A stretch of 64,000 nt of DNA from Arsukibacterium sp. (GTDB taxonomy: Bacteria > Pseudomonadota > Gammaproteobacteria > Enterobacterales > Alteromonadaceae). A program made the translations under genes and the position numbers. The notes under the pieces are model-generated. The model was not told the origin of the DNA. It ran no database searches and worked only from the letters and a program-made list of their open reading frames with translations. The stretch lies in the NCBI RefSeq assembly GCF_018402695.1, contig NZ_JAGYIM010000008.1, positions 165,361 through 229,360 on the forward strand, given 5' to 3'. Numbering within the stretch: position 1 is the stretch's first letter; the number at the start of each line of letters is the position of its first letter. Positions 26,937 to 36,897 of this stretch are shown in pieces.

Positions 26937-29128
26937 TACGCTTTGTCCTTTTTCCGTATATATAAACACGCCAGGGGCGGCAGGTTTAAACGAATTGCCT
27001 GGGCCTTACCATGGCAGCCCGGCTGTTCTGCCGGTAAATAACTGCCAACAGCATAATTGCCTCCCCAGTAATATTCACTGTCGGTATTAACAATAACCTC
27101 GTATTCGCCTGCCTGCTCTACCCCCAGCATAAAATTATCGCGTGGTACCGGGGTAAAATTGGCCAGCACATAAATCGCATTATTGCTACTGTCACGGCGA
27201 ATAAAACTAAGTGTACTGTGCTCTGAATCGTTATGATCCAGCCAGCTGAAACCTTGTTGCTGGTAGTCCAGTTCATGTAACGGCTTGCAACGTTGATAGC
27301 TGTGATTTAAGTCACGGTAAAGCTGCTGAATGCCCTGATGCTTCGGAAAGGCCAGTAAATGCCAGTCCAGGCTCTGGGTATGGCTCCATTCCCGGCTCTG
27401 GCCAAGCTCATTACCCATAAAATTGAGCTTTTTACCCGGATGAGCAAACATAAAGGCAATATAGGCACGTAAATTGGCCGCTTGCTGCCACTCGTCACCG
27501 GGCATTTTATTAATTAAGCTGCCTTTTCCATGCACAACTTCATCATGCGACAACGGCAATATAAAGTTCTCGTTATAGGCATACACCATCGAGAAGGTTA
27601 AATCGCTATGATGATACTTACGATAAGACGGGTCTTTACTAATATAGCGCAGGCTGTCGTTCATCCAGCCCATATTCCACTTAAAGCCAAAACCCAGGCC
27701 GCCACTGTCAACCGGCCGCGATACCTGCGGAAACGACGTCGACTCTTCGGCAATGGTCATGGCCTGGGGAAACTTGCTGTACACTTCGCTATTGAGCCAT
27801 TTGAACAAGCTAATGGCTTCGTAGTTATGGTTGCCGCCATCGATATTGGGGACCCATTCGCCCTCGTTGCGCGAATAATCCCAGTACAACATTGAGGCCA
27901 CCGCGTCGACCCGGATGCCATCGATATGAAAATGCTCCAGCCAGTACAGGGCGCTGGCCACTAAAAATTGCCGGACATAGTCTTTGCCGTAATCATAAAT
28001 ACAGGAGTTCCAGTCAGGGTGCCAGCCGCGGCGTGGATCAGCATATTCGTATAAATGGCTGCCATCAAAGCGGGCTAAGCCATGACCATCCTCCGGGAAA
28101 TGGGCTGGTACCCAATCCAGAATAACGCCAATACCAGTCTGATGGCAGGCATCAACAAAAGCTTTAAACTGGTCAGGGGTGCCAAAACGTGAGGTTGTTG
28201 CAAATAAGCCCAGTGGCTGATAGCCCCAGGAGCCATCGAACGGGTGCTCCATTACCGGCAACAGCTCAATATGGCTGTAGCCCATGTCCTGCATATAAGG
28301 AATTAACTGCTCTGCCAGCTCTGCATAATTAAGTGGCTGGTTGTCGTCTTTACGCCGCCAGCTACCAATATGCAACTCGTAAATACTGATAGCACTCTGA
28401 TAAGGGTTTACCGCCGGCCGCTCGCGCCAGGCCTTATCCTGCCACTGATAGCTGTTATGGTCATACACCAGCGAGGCATGCGATGGATATTGCTCGGCAT
28501 AAAATGCCATCGGGTCAGCCTTATGCGGTAGTAAGTGACCGGCGCTGTCTTTAATTTCAAATTTGTAACGCATCCCGCTGCCCACCTCAGGCAGCACCAA
28601 TACCCAATGGCCACAATCTGTGCGCTCCATCGGGTGGCAACGACCATCCCAGCCGTTCATATCTCCGACCAAACTGACACTGCTGGCACTGGGTGCATAC
28701 ACCGCAAAACGGGTGGCAGTTAATGGCTTGCCATCGGGCTCCAGACTGATAACCTGAGCACCCAGCTGGCGATACAGGTTTTCTGGCTGGCTATGCACAT
28801 GATGCACGGCATAAAAGGCCTGCTCGCGAAACTGATAAGGGTCAATACAACGGTAGTTACTGTGCGCATCGGTAACCTGTAAATAATAAGCACTGGCTTT
28901 GCGTTTACGGCTCAGTACCAGCTCAAATACGCCACTGAAATCAGGATTTGGTGTCAACTTACCGAGGCTTTTGTCACTTTTCAATTCAAAGGCTTCAACG
29001 GTTAGCGCATGCGGCAAATAGGTTCGCAGCAGCATCCCCGTGCCTTTGGCACTGTAGCTGTTCGCCTGCCAGCCAAGAACAGCAAAAGGATGGGCACACC
29101 TTGCCTGATTTAACTGCGCTAATGTCAT
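26936..29128 (-). CDS. glgB: 1,4-alpha-glucan branching enzyme GlgB
   Basis: 730 aa. N-terminal N1 and CBM48 modules (RFAVYAPSASSVSLVGDMNGWDG), then the GH13 catalytic domain: VILDWVPAHFP, GIRVDAVASMLYWDYSR (nucleophile Asp), MTIAEEST (acid Glu), LSHDEVVHGKGSL. The C-terminal beta domain ends in PPLACLYIRKK. Forms alpha-1,6 branches in glycogen. The full two-module N-terminus matches long-form GlgB. Confidence 0.97.
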   Translation of the reverse strand: MTLAQLNQARCAHPFAVLGWQANSYSAKGTGMLLRTYLPHALTVEAFELKSDKSLGKLTPNPDFSGVFELVLSRKRKASAYYLQVTDAHSNYRCIDPYQFREQAFYAVHHVHSQPENLYRQLGAQVISLEPDGKPLTATRFAVYAPSASSVSLVGDMNGWDGRCHPMERTDCGHWVLVLPEVGSGMRYKFEIKDSAGHLLPHKADPMAFYAEQYPSHASLVYDHNSYQWQDKAWRERPAVNPYQSAISIYELHIGSWRRKDDNQPLNYAELAEQLIPYMQDMGYSHIELLPVMEHPFDGSWGYQPLGLFATTSRFGTPDQFKAFVDACHQTGIGVILDWVPAHFPEDGHGLARFDGSHLYEYADPRRGWHPDWNSCIYDYGKDYVRQFLVASALYWLEHFHIDGIRVDAVASMLYWDYSRNEGEWVPNIDGGNHNYEAISLFKWLNSEVYSKFPQAMTIAEESTSFPQVSRPVDSGGLGFGFKWNMGWMNDSLRYISKDPSYRKYHHSDLTFSMVYAYNENFILPLSHDEVVHGKGSLINKMPGDEWQQAANLRAYIAFMFAHPGKKLNFMGNELGQSREWSHTQSLDWHLLAFPKHQGIQQLYRDLNHSYQRCKPLHELDYQQQGFSWLDHNDSEHSTLSFIRRDSSNNAIYVLANFTPVPRDNFMLGVEQAGEYEVIVNTDSEYYWGGNYAVGSYLPAEQPGCHGKAQAIRLNLPPLACLYIRKKDKA

Positions 29129-29171
29129 AATATCTATCCTTTTATCATTAATTTTATCGTCGCACAGCGGC

Positions 29172-31361
29172 TTAGCTGGCCCGCGCTTTTGTTAAGTCTG
29201 CCAGCAGCTGCTGAATATGAGGCTCGTTGGTCCACTGCTCCAGCTCACGGCTTAATTTGCGCCGCCAGTTTGGATATTCGTCACTGGTACCGGGCACATT
29301 AACCGGCTGGGTCATCTCCAGCCAGTCTTCCAGTTGCAGACATAATAGCTGACTACTACCTGCCGCCAGATGACGCTGCATGGCATAATTAAGGGTCCTG
29401 TCCATCGCCAGATTGTCGACACTACGCGGGTAATCAGCCGGCAACATGCCATGGCCGTGCAGCGAATCCAGAATTCGTTGCTTATTAGCATGGCGCTGCT
29501 GATACAAGCCCTGTAATTGTTGCTCGTCTTTATATAATCCCAGTTGCTGTCCCAGTTTTAAATCTTCACAGTGCCAGAAGCCAATTAAGGTCGGTAAGTC
29601 GTGGGTGCTTAAGGTTGCCATAGCCTGCACCGGATAATGTGCCGGTGAAATATAGCCACCATCAGCTGCCGTTTCAAAAAAGAATACCCGGTAAGAATAA
29701 ATCCCGTAATCCGTCAACAACTCACGAATACCGTCTGGCACTGTGCCCAAGTCTTCACCAATGATCACCGCCTGCTGGCGCTGACTTTCCAGCGCCAGAA
29801 TACCGAGCAAATCCATAATCGGGTAATATACATAAGCACCGCCACCGGCATTAGCTGCGGTTTTCGGTACCCACCATAATCGTAATAACGCCATCACATG
29901 ATCAATTCGCAGCGCGCCGGCGTCCTGCATATTACTGCGAAACAAGTCGACCATCGGCTGATAAGCCTGGCTAAACAACTGATAAGGCTGCATTGGTGGT
30001 AAGCCCCAATTCTGGCCGGCCGGGCCCAGCGGATCCGGCGGTGCGCCAACACTGGCTTCCCGGCAATATAAATCGCCATTGCCCCATATCTCAGTAGAGG
30101 CTTCACTAACCCCCACCGCTAAATCACGATACAGGCCTAACAACATACCTGCCGTTTTCGCTTGTTGCTGCACCGCTTTAAGTTGCTGCTGGGCGATAAA
30201 CTGCAGGTAGCAATAAAAATCCAGTTGTTGCTGATGCTCCCTCGCAAACTGCTGCACCACCTCGCTTTCTGGGTCACGGTATTGCTCTGGCCAGTTAGGC
30301 CAGCCCCAATGATCACTATCCTGTTTAATTAAAAAGGCATGCAGTGCGTCGTACAATGCCAATTGCTGCAAGCTCTCGCCGCCCTGCTGTTTAAATTCGG
30401 CAAATTCAGCAGCTAAATGTGCTTCTTTACCGCAGTGCTGCACAAACCACTGATACAAACTGTACATAACCGGCAGTTTTAATTGCAGTACCCCACTGTA
30501 ATCAACCCAGTCACGGCTACGTTGTTCGGCAATCGCACGCGTAAACGCCGGTGCATCAACCAGGCCCTGAGTTTTGCTGCACTCAACGTAGCCCGGCATG
30601 GCACCGACATCGATATAAATAATATTTAGCCAGCGGCGCGAAGAAGGGCTATAAGGGCTGGCACTTTCGGGCATCGCCGGATATAAGGCATGGATCGGGT
30701 TTAAGCCAACAAAATCAGCGCCCTGGGCTGATAGATAGGCAACCAGAGTACTTAAATCACTAAAATCACCAATACCCCAGTTGCGGGCAGAGCGCAGGCC
30801 GTACAACTGCACTGATACGCCCCATTGTTTTTTCTGCTCAAACTCTGCTGGTTGATAACACTTACCGGGGCTGATTATTAAGCGCTGCTCAAAACTAAAG
30901 CCAGTATCACTGCAGCTTAACGTCAGAGTGTGATAGCCAATTTCAAGCGGATAATCCAGGCTGTGTTGATACTGCTGGTACTCTTCATCGCCAATAAGCG
31001 CAACCTGCACCAGCTCTCCTGCCACCGGCTCAGTACTAAACTGATAGCTGGATCCCTGCTCGGTTTGCAACGTGAAATCAAAACGATTGTTCGCCAGCGC
31101 CAGCGGCACCTGCAATTCAAAATTCAGCGGCTCTCCGAGCAGCTGTACCGACACTGGCGAGAGAATTTGCTGCCAGAAATCGAGCTGCCGTTCCGTTAGT
31201 TCGGCTCTGGCGGCGGTATCATCTGCTATATTAAAACCCTGAGCTGCCAGTAAGGCTAACTGATCAGCACTAGACACCTGAGTTGGGTTGCCCCAGGCAT
31301 CATTAAATTCGGTTTCAATCCCGGAAAAAGCAACCAGTTCGGCCTGAAGGGCGGCATCCAT
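29172..31361 (-). CDS. malQ: 4-alpha-glucanotransferase (amylomaltase) MalQ
   Basis: 729 aa GH77 enzyme that disproportionates maltodextrins. An N-terminal extension of about 150 residues as in enterobacterial MalQ is followed by catalytic motifs: WGIGDFSDL, ALRIDHVMALLRLWWVP (nucleophile region), IGEDLGTVPDGIRELL (acid Glu) and STHDLPTLIGFW. First gene of malQ-glgB-glgX. No glgC, glgA or glgP in this window, so glycogen synthesis from ADP-glucose must be encoded elsewhere. Confidence 0.96.
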   Translation of the reverse strand: MDAALQAELVAFSGIETEFNDAWGNPTQVSSADQLALLAAQGFNIADDTAARAELTERQLDFWQQILSPVSVQLLGEPLNFELQVPLALANNRFDFTLQTEQGSSYQFSTEPVAGELVQVALIGDEEYQQYQHSLDYPLEIGYHTLTLSCSDTGFSFEQRLIISPGKCYQPAEFEQKKQWGVSVQLYGLRSARNWGIGDFSDLSTLVAYLSAQGADFVGLNPIHALYPAMPESASPYSPSSRRWLNIIYIDVGAMPGYVECSKTQGLVDAPAFTRAIAEQRSRDWVDYSGVLQLKLPVMYSLYQWFVQHCGKEAHLAAEFAEFKQQGGESLQQLALYDALHAFLIKQDSDHWGWPNWPEQYRDPESEVVQQFAREHQQQLDFYCYLQFIAQQQLKAVQQQAKTAGMLLGLYRDLAVGVSEASTEIWGNGDLYCREASVGAPPDPLGPAGQNWGLPPMQPYQLFSQAYQPMVDLFRSNMQDAGALRIDHVMALLRLWWVPKTAANAGGGAYVYYPIMDLLGILALESQRQQAVIIGEDLGTVPDGIRELLTDYGIYSYRVFFFETAADGGYISPAHYPVQAMATLSTHDLPTLIGFWHCEDLKLGQQLGLYKDEQQLQGLYQQRHANKQRILDSLHGHGMLPADYPRSVDNLAMDRTLNYAMQRHLAAGSSQLLCLQLEDWLEMTQPVNVPGTSDEYPNWRRKLSRELEQWTNEPHIQQLLADLTKARAS

Positions 31362-31572
31362 TATTTATTCCTTAATACAAACAGTATTTTGGCAGAATTT
31401 TACCGCTAAACGCGACAATAACGCCAAACCAATTTACGTTATTAAATTACAAAAAACCAATTTAATGCAGTTAATAACTTGAAAAATGCCAGCATTAATG
31501 TAATTTTACTACATATTATTGACTGAATACGTTTTCAGCCTTAACTCTTTCAACTTTAATTCTGGAGTCGCT

Positions 31573-32577
31573 ATGTCTATTCGGGTTGCAATTAATGGCT
31601 TTGGTCGCATTGGCCGCAATGTGTTACGTGCTTTATATGAAAGCAGCAAAAATTACGATATTAAAATTGTTGCCATTAACGATTTAGGTGACGCCGCTAT
31701 TAATGCCCACCTGCTGAAGTATGACACAGCACATGGTATTTTTGCTGCCACTGTCTCGCATGACGATGAAGCTATTTATGTTAATGACGACCAGATTAAA
31801 ACACTTAGCATTCGCAACCCGGCTGACCTGCCATGGCAGGAATTAAAGGTCGATGTTGTATTAGAGTGTACCGGCTTGTTTACCGATCGCAAAACCGCGG
31901 GCGCGCATTTAACGGCCGGCGCCAAGAAAGTGATTATTTCTGCCCCGGGTAAAGATGTCGATGCGACTGTCGTATACGGTGTCAACCATCAGGTAATTAC
32001 CCCACAGATGACGATTATCTCTAATGCGTCATGCACCACTAACTGCCTGGCGCCTATTGCCAAGCCCCTGTCTGATGCGCTGGGTATTGAGTCAGGCTTA
32101 ATGACCACTATTCATGCTTATACGAATGATCAGCGCTTAAGCGATGTCTACCATACCGATGTGCGCCGCGCCCGCGCTGCTGCCATGTCGATGATCCCAA
32201 CCAAAACTGGCGCAGCCGCCGCGGTGGGTTTAGTGGTACCCGAATTAAAAGGTAAGTTTGATGGTTTAGCGGTGCGGGTACCAACCCTGAATGTCTCGCT
32301 GGTAGATTTAACCTTTATTGCCGGCCGTGACACGACTATTGAAGAAGTAAACGATATTATCCGCACTGCAGCGGCGCAAAGCCCAATGAACCAGGTACTG
32401 GCGGTTAATGATTTGCCATTGGTATCGGTTGATTTTAACCATAACCCAATGTCATCTATTTTTGATGCTACAGAAACCCGAGTGAATGGCCGGCTGGTAA
32501 AAGTAATGTCGTGGTACGACAATGAGTGGGGCTTTAGCAACCGGATGCTGGATAACGTCGTTGAATTGATGAAGTAA
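31573..32577 (+). CDS. gap: Glyceraldehyde-3-phosphate dehydrogenase, type I
   Basis: 334 aa classical GAPDH. The ATG at 31573 has GGAG five bases upstream; the open frame starts earlier at 31519 but adds no family sequence. NAD-binding [15 protein letters not shown]; catalytic [15 protein letters not shown]; phosphate-binding [18 protein letters not shown]-terminal [14 protein letters not shown]. Glycolytic or gluconeogenic. Divergent from malQ across a 211-base AT-rich spacer. Confidence 0.95.
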   Translation: MSIRVAINGFGRIGRNVLRALYESSKNYDIKIVAINDLGDAAINAHLLKYDTAHGIFAATVSHDDEAIYVNDDQIKTLSIRNPADLPWQELKVDVVLECTGLFTDRKTAGAHLTAGAKKVIISAPGKDVDATVVYGVNHQVITPQMTIISNASCTTNCLAPIAKPLSDALGIESGLMTTIHAYTNDQRLSDVYHTDVRRARAAAMSMIPTKTGAAAAVGLVVPELKGKFDGLAVRVPTLNVSLVDLTFIAGRDTTIEEVNDIIRTAAAQSPMNQVLAVNDLPLVSVDFNHNPMSSIFDATETRVNGRLVKVMSWYDNEWGFSNRMLDNVVELMK

Positions 32578-32598
32578 AGCCATAATGTTGCTTTTTTA

Positions 32599-32624
32599 CA
32601 GCCAGCGTTAAGCTGGCTGTTTTA
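32599..32624 (+). terminator. Rho-independent terminator after gap
   Basis: CAGCCAGC-GTTAA-GCTGGCTG followed by TTTTATT, 22 bases beyond the stop. Confidence 0.85.
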
Positions 32625-32787
32625 TTAGTGCTCTGCTAAAGATAGCAAAGTAGGAGGTCTTTCTGCACCGCCTTCAACAGTACTCCCCTGTGCTGTTTCA
32701 GCCTGCGCGGCATCCCTGCCGCTGTTTCGAAAGAACACCTGCTCGGCTATCCTATCGTCTAGTTCAACCGCACTTGAGGGGCGTTTT

Positions 32788-33657
32788 ATGTCACAAGGAA
32801 ATATCAGCACGTTTACGGGTTTTGGCCAGCTTAGCGACTTGCCCTGCCTTAAACTGCAGTTTGCTCAAACCAGTGCAGTGGTATCGTTATATGGTGGCCA
32901 GGTATTGTCTTATCAGCCAATACCCGGTCAGGAGTTACTGTGGTTGTCAGATAAAGCGCAGTGGCAAAATGACGCAGCTATTCGCGGTGGCGTACCGGTC
33001 TGCTGGCCCTGGTTTGGCCCAGCCTCCGGCAACATTAACCCACAGCAACAGCCTATGCCCAACCATGGTCTGGTTCGAAACCGGCTGTGGCAGATTCAGC
33101 ACAGCGCAAGCAGTGCAGCAGCAACAAGCGTAAACCTGTCGATTGCTGTTAATGATTTACCTGAGTCATTATGGCCGGCTTACGCAGCGACACATCCGGT
33201 TAATCTTACCCTCACCCTGATATTAAGTGCCAACCAGCTAAGCATGCAGTTAAGCTGCGATACACCGCTGTACCAACAAGCAGCACTGCATAGCTATTTT
33301 CGGATTAATAACCTGAAAAAAACGACGGTAACGGGCTTAAGCCAGCACTACTATGACAAAGTCAGCAATGCTGAATACTTTAATGCCGACAGCATAGTAG
33401 GCTTTAACGCAGAAACTGATCGCATTTATTATAAAACCGGCAGCCAGTTGCAGCTAGCTACTGACACACAACACCTGACTATTGATCAGCGAGGACACGA
33501 TGCCAGTGTTATCTGGAACCCGTGGCAACAAAAAAGCCGTGAGTTGCCCGATATGGCAGATCACGGCTTTACCGAATTTGTCTGTGTCGAAAGCGCCAGA
33601 CTTGAGTTAACCCAGCCGCAGAAGCTGTGTCTGGTTCAAACCTTACTGCCGGGTTAA
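32788..33657 (+). CDS. D-hexose-6-phosphate mutarotase (YeaD-like aldose-1-epimerase family)
   Basis: 289 aa. Motifs of the glucose-6-phosphate 1-epimerase group: LLWLSDKAQWQNDAAIRGGVPVCWPWFGP, PNHGLVRNRLW with catalytic His, HSYFRINNL, and ADHGFTEFVCVESA with the catalytic Glu. Interconverts alpha and beta sugar phosphates. Same order as E. coli gapA-yeaD, which supports both calls. Confidence 0.93.
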   Translation: MSQGNISTFTGFGQLSDLPCLKLQFAQTSAVVSLYGGQVLSYQPIPGQELLWLSDKAQWQNDAAIRGGVPVCWPWFGPASGNINPQQQPMPNHGLVRNRLWQIQHSASSAAATSVNLSIAVNDLPESLWPAYAATHPVNLTLTLILSANQLSMQLSCDTPLYQQAALHSYFRINNLKKTTVTGLSQHYYDKVSNAEYFNADSIVGFNAETDRIYYKTGSQLQLATDTQHLTIDQRGHDASVIWNPWQQKSRELPDMADHGFTEFVCVESARLELTQPQKLCLVQTLLPG

Positions 33658-33667
33658 AACCTACCCT

Positions 33668-33700
33668 ACACGAGACTGGCCAGTTTAACACTGGCCGTGT
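33668..33700. terminator. Shared hairpin between convergent genes
   Basis: GGCCAGT-TTAAC-ACTGGCC (33678-33696) flanked by ACACG/CGTGT, lying between the mutarotase and the small minus-strand gene whose stop it overlaps. No long T run; likely a bidirectional stop. Confidence 0.5.
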
Positions 33701-33876
33701 AAGAACTGCTTCAGATCCTGCTGCGGGTATCCTAGCTGGTCAAGCAATTCCGGCAGTTCATCCTGCGGCATAAATACACTTTCAAAATGCTCCAGAATTC
33801 CATATAAATCAGCACCTTGATCCCGAAGCTGCTGCGCGGTCGCCAAATGTATATTGCGGACAAAATCACTGGTCAT
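33685..33876 (-). CDS. Small protein of unknown function
   Basis: 63 aa, acidic and helical (MTSDFVRNIHLATAQQLRDQG...). AGAGG lies seven bases before the ATG. No family recognised. The frame is compact, with a clear ribosome site and no overlap with another gene, so I take it as real. Confidence 0.6.
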   Translation of the reverse strand: MTSDFVRNIHLATAQQLRDQGADLYGILEHFESVFMPQDELPELLDQLGYPQQDLKQFLHGQC

Positions 33877-33976
33877 TACTGTTAACCTCTAAGTGGTATT
33901 AGCGTTAGCCTCTGTCTGTTTCGCCCGCTTATACTGAACAAATTTTAGCCAGCTGACAAGCTTTAAAATCACCTTT

Positions 33977-34384
33977 TTACCAGCTTGAATTAAACTGCTC
34001 ATTAATCAAAAGTTTTCTGCCATCAGCCAACTGTACCGTCAAGTTCAGTTGCCATAACATCGCCGGATCACTACAAGCACCCAGCAGAAATTCAGCTTGC
34101 CATTGCTCTGCCCCACCACGGGTTGGCGTACTAAGCTTATGAAAACGTAAAGGGATTAGGCCCATATACATGCTAACGCCGCTCAGCTCTGCACTGATGC
34201 TGACTATCGGCTGCTGACTAACCAGCTTAACGAGTAACGGTGTCTCTACGGGCGCATCTGCCGGGCTTAAACTCAGCAGCAGGCCTGCTTGCTGATGCAG
34301 CACACGGACACTGTCATCTGACTGTTTTGGCTGACATGCCAGCAATAGCAGCAAGCATAAACACAACGAGGTAATGTTCTGCAT
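33977..34384 (-). CDS. Putative lipoprotein of unknown function
   Basis: 135 aa. Signal with lipobox LLLAC at residues about 13-17, so probably lipid-anchored. The mature part is beta-type with a second Cys (LLGACSDPAML). Divergent from ccoN; position next to the oxidase cluster may be coincidental. No family recognised. Confidence 0.65.
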   Translation of the reverse strand: MQNITSLCLCLLLLLACQPKQSDDSVRVLHQQAGLLLSLSPADAPVETPLLVKLVSQQPIVSISAELSGVSMYMGLIPLRFHKLSTPTRGGAEQWQAEFLLGACSDPAMLWQLNLTVQLADGRKLLINEQFNSSW

Positions 34385-34612
34385 GGGTAACTTTGTACTA
34401 TTTTAAAACCAGCAGTTTACCGGCTTTTCGGCAAAAGGGCGAAATAGTGACTACAATTGGTTACTTATTGCACAGGGACTTTGTTCTACGTCATAAAATG
34501 GGTGAGTTTACCTATCTTTTAAAAGTCAAAACTCGTATCATTTCGCCCAAAATTCAGTGGCCGCAACCGCAACGTTAACATGTTGTTAGTTGCCCACTTT
34601 ATAACAATAGGG

Positions 34613-34626
34613 CCACCTTAAGGTGG
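34613..34626. promoter_or_regulatory. Perfect 14-bp palindrome upstream of ccoN
   Basis: CCACCTTAAGGTGG, 36 bases before the ccoN ATG in a 278-base spacer. It could be an operator or a 5' mRNA hairpin. No TTGAT-N4-ATCAA Fnr box was found in the spacer, although an fnr gene lies downstream in the same cluster. The rest of the spacer holds no gene; a 61-codon frame at 34393 lacks features. Confidence 0.4.
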
Positions 34627-34662
34627 ATTTTAGTAACCAGCATAACTGCAGCGGAACTCAAC

Positions 34663-36090
34663 ATGAGCCAGACCAAACCGTTAAATGTTGAATACAACTA
34701 TAGCGTTGTCCGCCTCTTTGCCATTACTACCGTTTTATGGGGTATTGTTGGCATGGTGGTGGGCGTATTACTCGCAGCCCAGCTTTACTGGCCGGCATTA
34801 AACTTTGATATTCCGTGGCTGACCTACAGTCGCTTACGGCCACTGCACACCAACGCGGTGATTTTTGCGTTCGGTACCAGTGCCTTGTTTGCTACCTGTT
34901 ATTATGTGGTACAGCGAACCTGTCAAACCCGGCTATTTGCTGAAAAACTGGCGATGTTTACCTTCTGGGGTTGGCAAACGGTTATTGTTGCCGCAGCCAT
35001 TACTCTGCCACTGGGCATGAGCCAGAGCAAAGAATACGCTGAGCTGGAATGGCCGATAGATGTGTTAATTACCATTGTCTGGGTCTCTTTTGCCATTGTA
35101 TTTTTCGGCACCCTGGTTAAACGTAAAACCAGCCATATTTATGTAGCAAACTGGTTTTATGGTGGTTTTATTATCACGGTAGCCGCACTGCACATCGTTA
35201 ACAGTATGGTGGTTCCGCTCAACTTATTTAAATCTTACTCCATTTATGCCGGGGCAGTAGATGCCATGGTGCAGTGGTGGTATGGCCACAACGCTGTTGG
35301 TTTCCTGTTAACTGCTGGCTTTCTTGGCATGATGTACTATTTTGTGCCGAAGCAGGCGGGCCGGCCGGTCTATTCGTACCGTTTGTCGATCGTTCACTTC
35401 TGGGCCCTGATAGCCCTCTATATCTGGGCAGGTCCGCATCATTTACATTACACAGCCCTGCCTGACTGGACCCAGTCTTTGGGCATGGTCATGTCTATCG
35501 TGCTGTTCGTACCCAGCTGGGGTGGCATGATTAACGGCATTATGACGCTGTCAGGTGCCTGGCATAAGCTGAAAACCGACCCTATTCTGCGCTTCTTAAT
35601 TGTGTCGTTATCTTTCTATGGTATGTCGACCTTTGAAGGGCCGATGATGGCAATCAAGTCGGTCAACGCCCTGTCGCACTACACTGACTGGACTATTGGT
35701 CATGTTCACTCCGGCGCACTTGGCTGGGTAGCGATGATTTCAATCGGTGCCATGTATCATCTTATTCCGGTCGTTTACAACAAGGTTGGAATGTATAGCA
35801 CCAAGCTGATCAATACTCACTTCTGGTTGCACACCATAGGCGTGGTGCTGTACATCGTAGCTATGTGGATATCAGGTATTATGCAGGGCATGATGTGGCG
35901 CGCGGTAAACACTGACGGCACCCTGACTTACAGTTTTGTGCAAAGTCTGGAAGCTTCTATGCCATTTTATCTGATGCGCTTTATTGGTGGAGTTTTTGTG
36001 GTCGCGGGTATGTTGATTATGGCATACAACGTTTACAAAACTGTCCGTAGTAAAGATGAAGTGGTACAAGCTGTGCCAGTAACGGCATAA
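34663..36090 (+). CDS. ccoN: Cytochrome cbb3 oxidase subunit I CcoN
   Basis: 475 aa, about 12 membrane helices. Haem and copper ligands are in conserved contexts: [37 protein letters not shown], and [13 protein letters not shown]. High-affinity terminal oxidase used at low oxygen. First of ccoNOQP; ten bases to ccoO. Confidence 0.97.
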   Translation: MSQTKPLNVEYNYSVVRLFAITTVLWGIVGMVVGVLLAAQLYWPALNFDIPWLTYSRLRPLHTNAVIFAFGTSALFATCYYVVQRTCQTRLFAEKLAMFTFWGWQTVIVAAAITLPLGMSQSKEYAELEWPIDVLITIVWVSFAIVFFGTLVKRKTSHIYVANWFYGGFIITVAALHIVNSMVVPLNLFKSYSIYAGAVDAMVQWWYGHNAVGFLLTAGFLGMMYYFVPKQAGRPVYSYRLSIVHFWALIALYIWAGPHHLHYTALPDWTQSLGMVMSIVLFVPSWGGMINGIMTLSGAWHKLKTDPILRFLIVSLSFYGMSTFEGPMMAIKSVNALSHYTDWTIGHVHSGALGWVAMISIGAMYHLIPVVYNKVGMYSTKLINTHFWLHTIGVVLYIVAMWISGIMQGMMWRAVNTDGTLTYSFVQSLEASMPFYLMRFIGGVFVVAGMLIMAYNVYKTVRSKDEVVQAVPVTA

Positions 36091-36100
36091 GGGGCAGGTC

Positions 36101-36709
36101 ATGTCGAAGAATCATCACGAAAAAATAGAAAAAAGTGTTAGTTTACTGGGTATTTTTACCGTTATCGCTATCAGCTTCGGTACGCTGGTCCAGATTACGC
36201 CGCTGATGTTTATGGAAGAAACCAAACAACCGATCGACGGTTTAAAACCCTACACCGCTTTGCAAATGGAAGGCCGGGATATTTTTATCCGCGAAGGTTG
36301 TACAAATTGCCATAGCCAGATGATCCGTCCTTTTAGGGCCGAGGTTGAGCGCTATGGTCACTATTCCGTTGCTGGCGAAAGCGTCTGGGAGCACCCGTTC
36401 CTGTGGGGCTCTAAGCGCACCGGCCCTGACCTGGCACGGGTTGGCGACCGTTACAGCGATGACTGGCATTATGCTCACTTGATGGACCCACGCTCTGTGG
36501 TACCACAGTCTAATATGCCGGGTTACCCGTGGTTAGACAGTAATGTTCTTGATGGCAAATATACTGCTCGCAAGCTTGAAATCTTCCGTGGTTTTGGCGT
36601 GCCTTACACCGATGAAGACATTGCCGGCGCTGCTGATGCTGTTGAAGGTAAAACTGAAATGGAAGCCCTGATTGCCTACCTGCAATCACTTGGCACAGCG
36701 TTGAAGTAA
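36101..36709 (+). CDS. ccoO: Cytochrome cbb3 oxidase subunit II CcoO
   Basis: 202 aa membrane-anchored mono-haem cytochrome c. An N-terminal helix is followed by GCTNCHSQM (Cys67, Cys70, His71) and [11 protein letters not shown] with the axial Met. Passes electrons from CcoP to CcoN. Confidence 0.97.
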   Translation: MSKNHHEKIEKSVSLLGIFTVIAISFGTLVQITPLMFMEETKQPIDGLKPYTALQMEGRDIFIREGCTNCHSQMIRPFRAEVERYGHYSVAGESVWEHPFLWGSKRTGPDLARVGDRYSDDWHYAHLMDPRSVVPQSNMPGYPWLDSNVLDGKYTARKLEIFRGFGVPYTDEDIAGAADAVEGKTEMEALIAYLQSLGTALK

Positions 36710-36714
36710 CCATT

Positions 36715-36897
36715 ATGGAATTTGCAACAGTTCATAGCGTGTTAACCGTAATTCTGTTCGTTGGCTTTGTTGCTTTCGTTATCTGGGCTTACAGCAAAAA
36801 GCGTAAGAAAGACTTTGACGAAGCAGCCAATTTAGTATTTGACGACGAACCAGAATCTAAAGAACAAAAAATCAAACGGGAGTCAGATCATGAGTAG
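36715..36897 (+). CDS. ccoQ: Cytochrome cbb3 oxidase small subunit CcoQ
   Basis: 60 aa with one membrane helix (VLTVILFVGFVAFVIWAY) and a basic/acidic cytoplasmic tail, as expected for CcoQ, which stabilises the complex. Its last 8 bases overlap the ccoP start. Confidence 0.9.
   Translation: MEFATVHSVLTVILFVGFVAFVIWAYSKKRKKDFDEAANLVFDDEPESKEQKIKRESDHE

Noticed and set aside
34393-34578. 61-codon frame in the ccoN leader
   Set aside because: Composition like non-coding DNA, no ribosome site, no recognisable domain.
36839-36889. Extended ccoP start inside ccoQ
   Set aside because: The extra residues are not in the family; the ATG at 36890 has a good ribosome site and matches CcoP.
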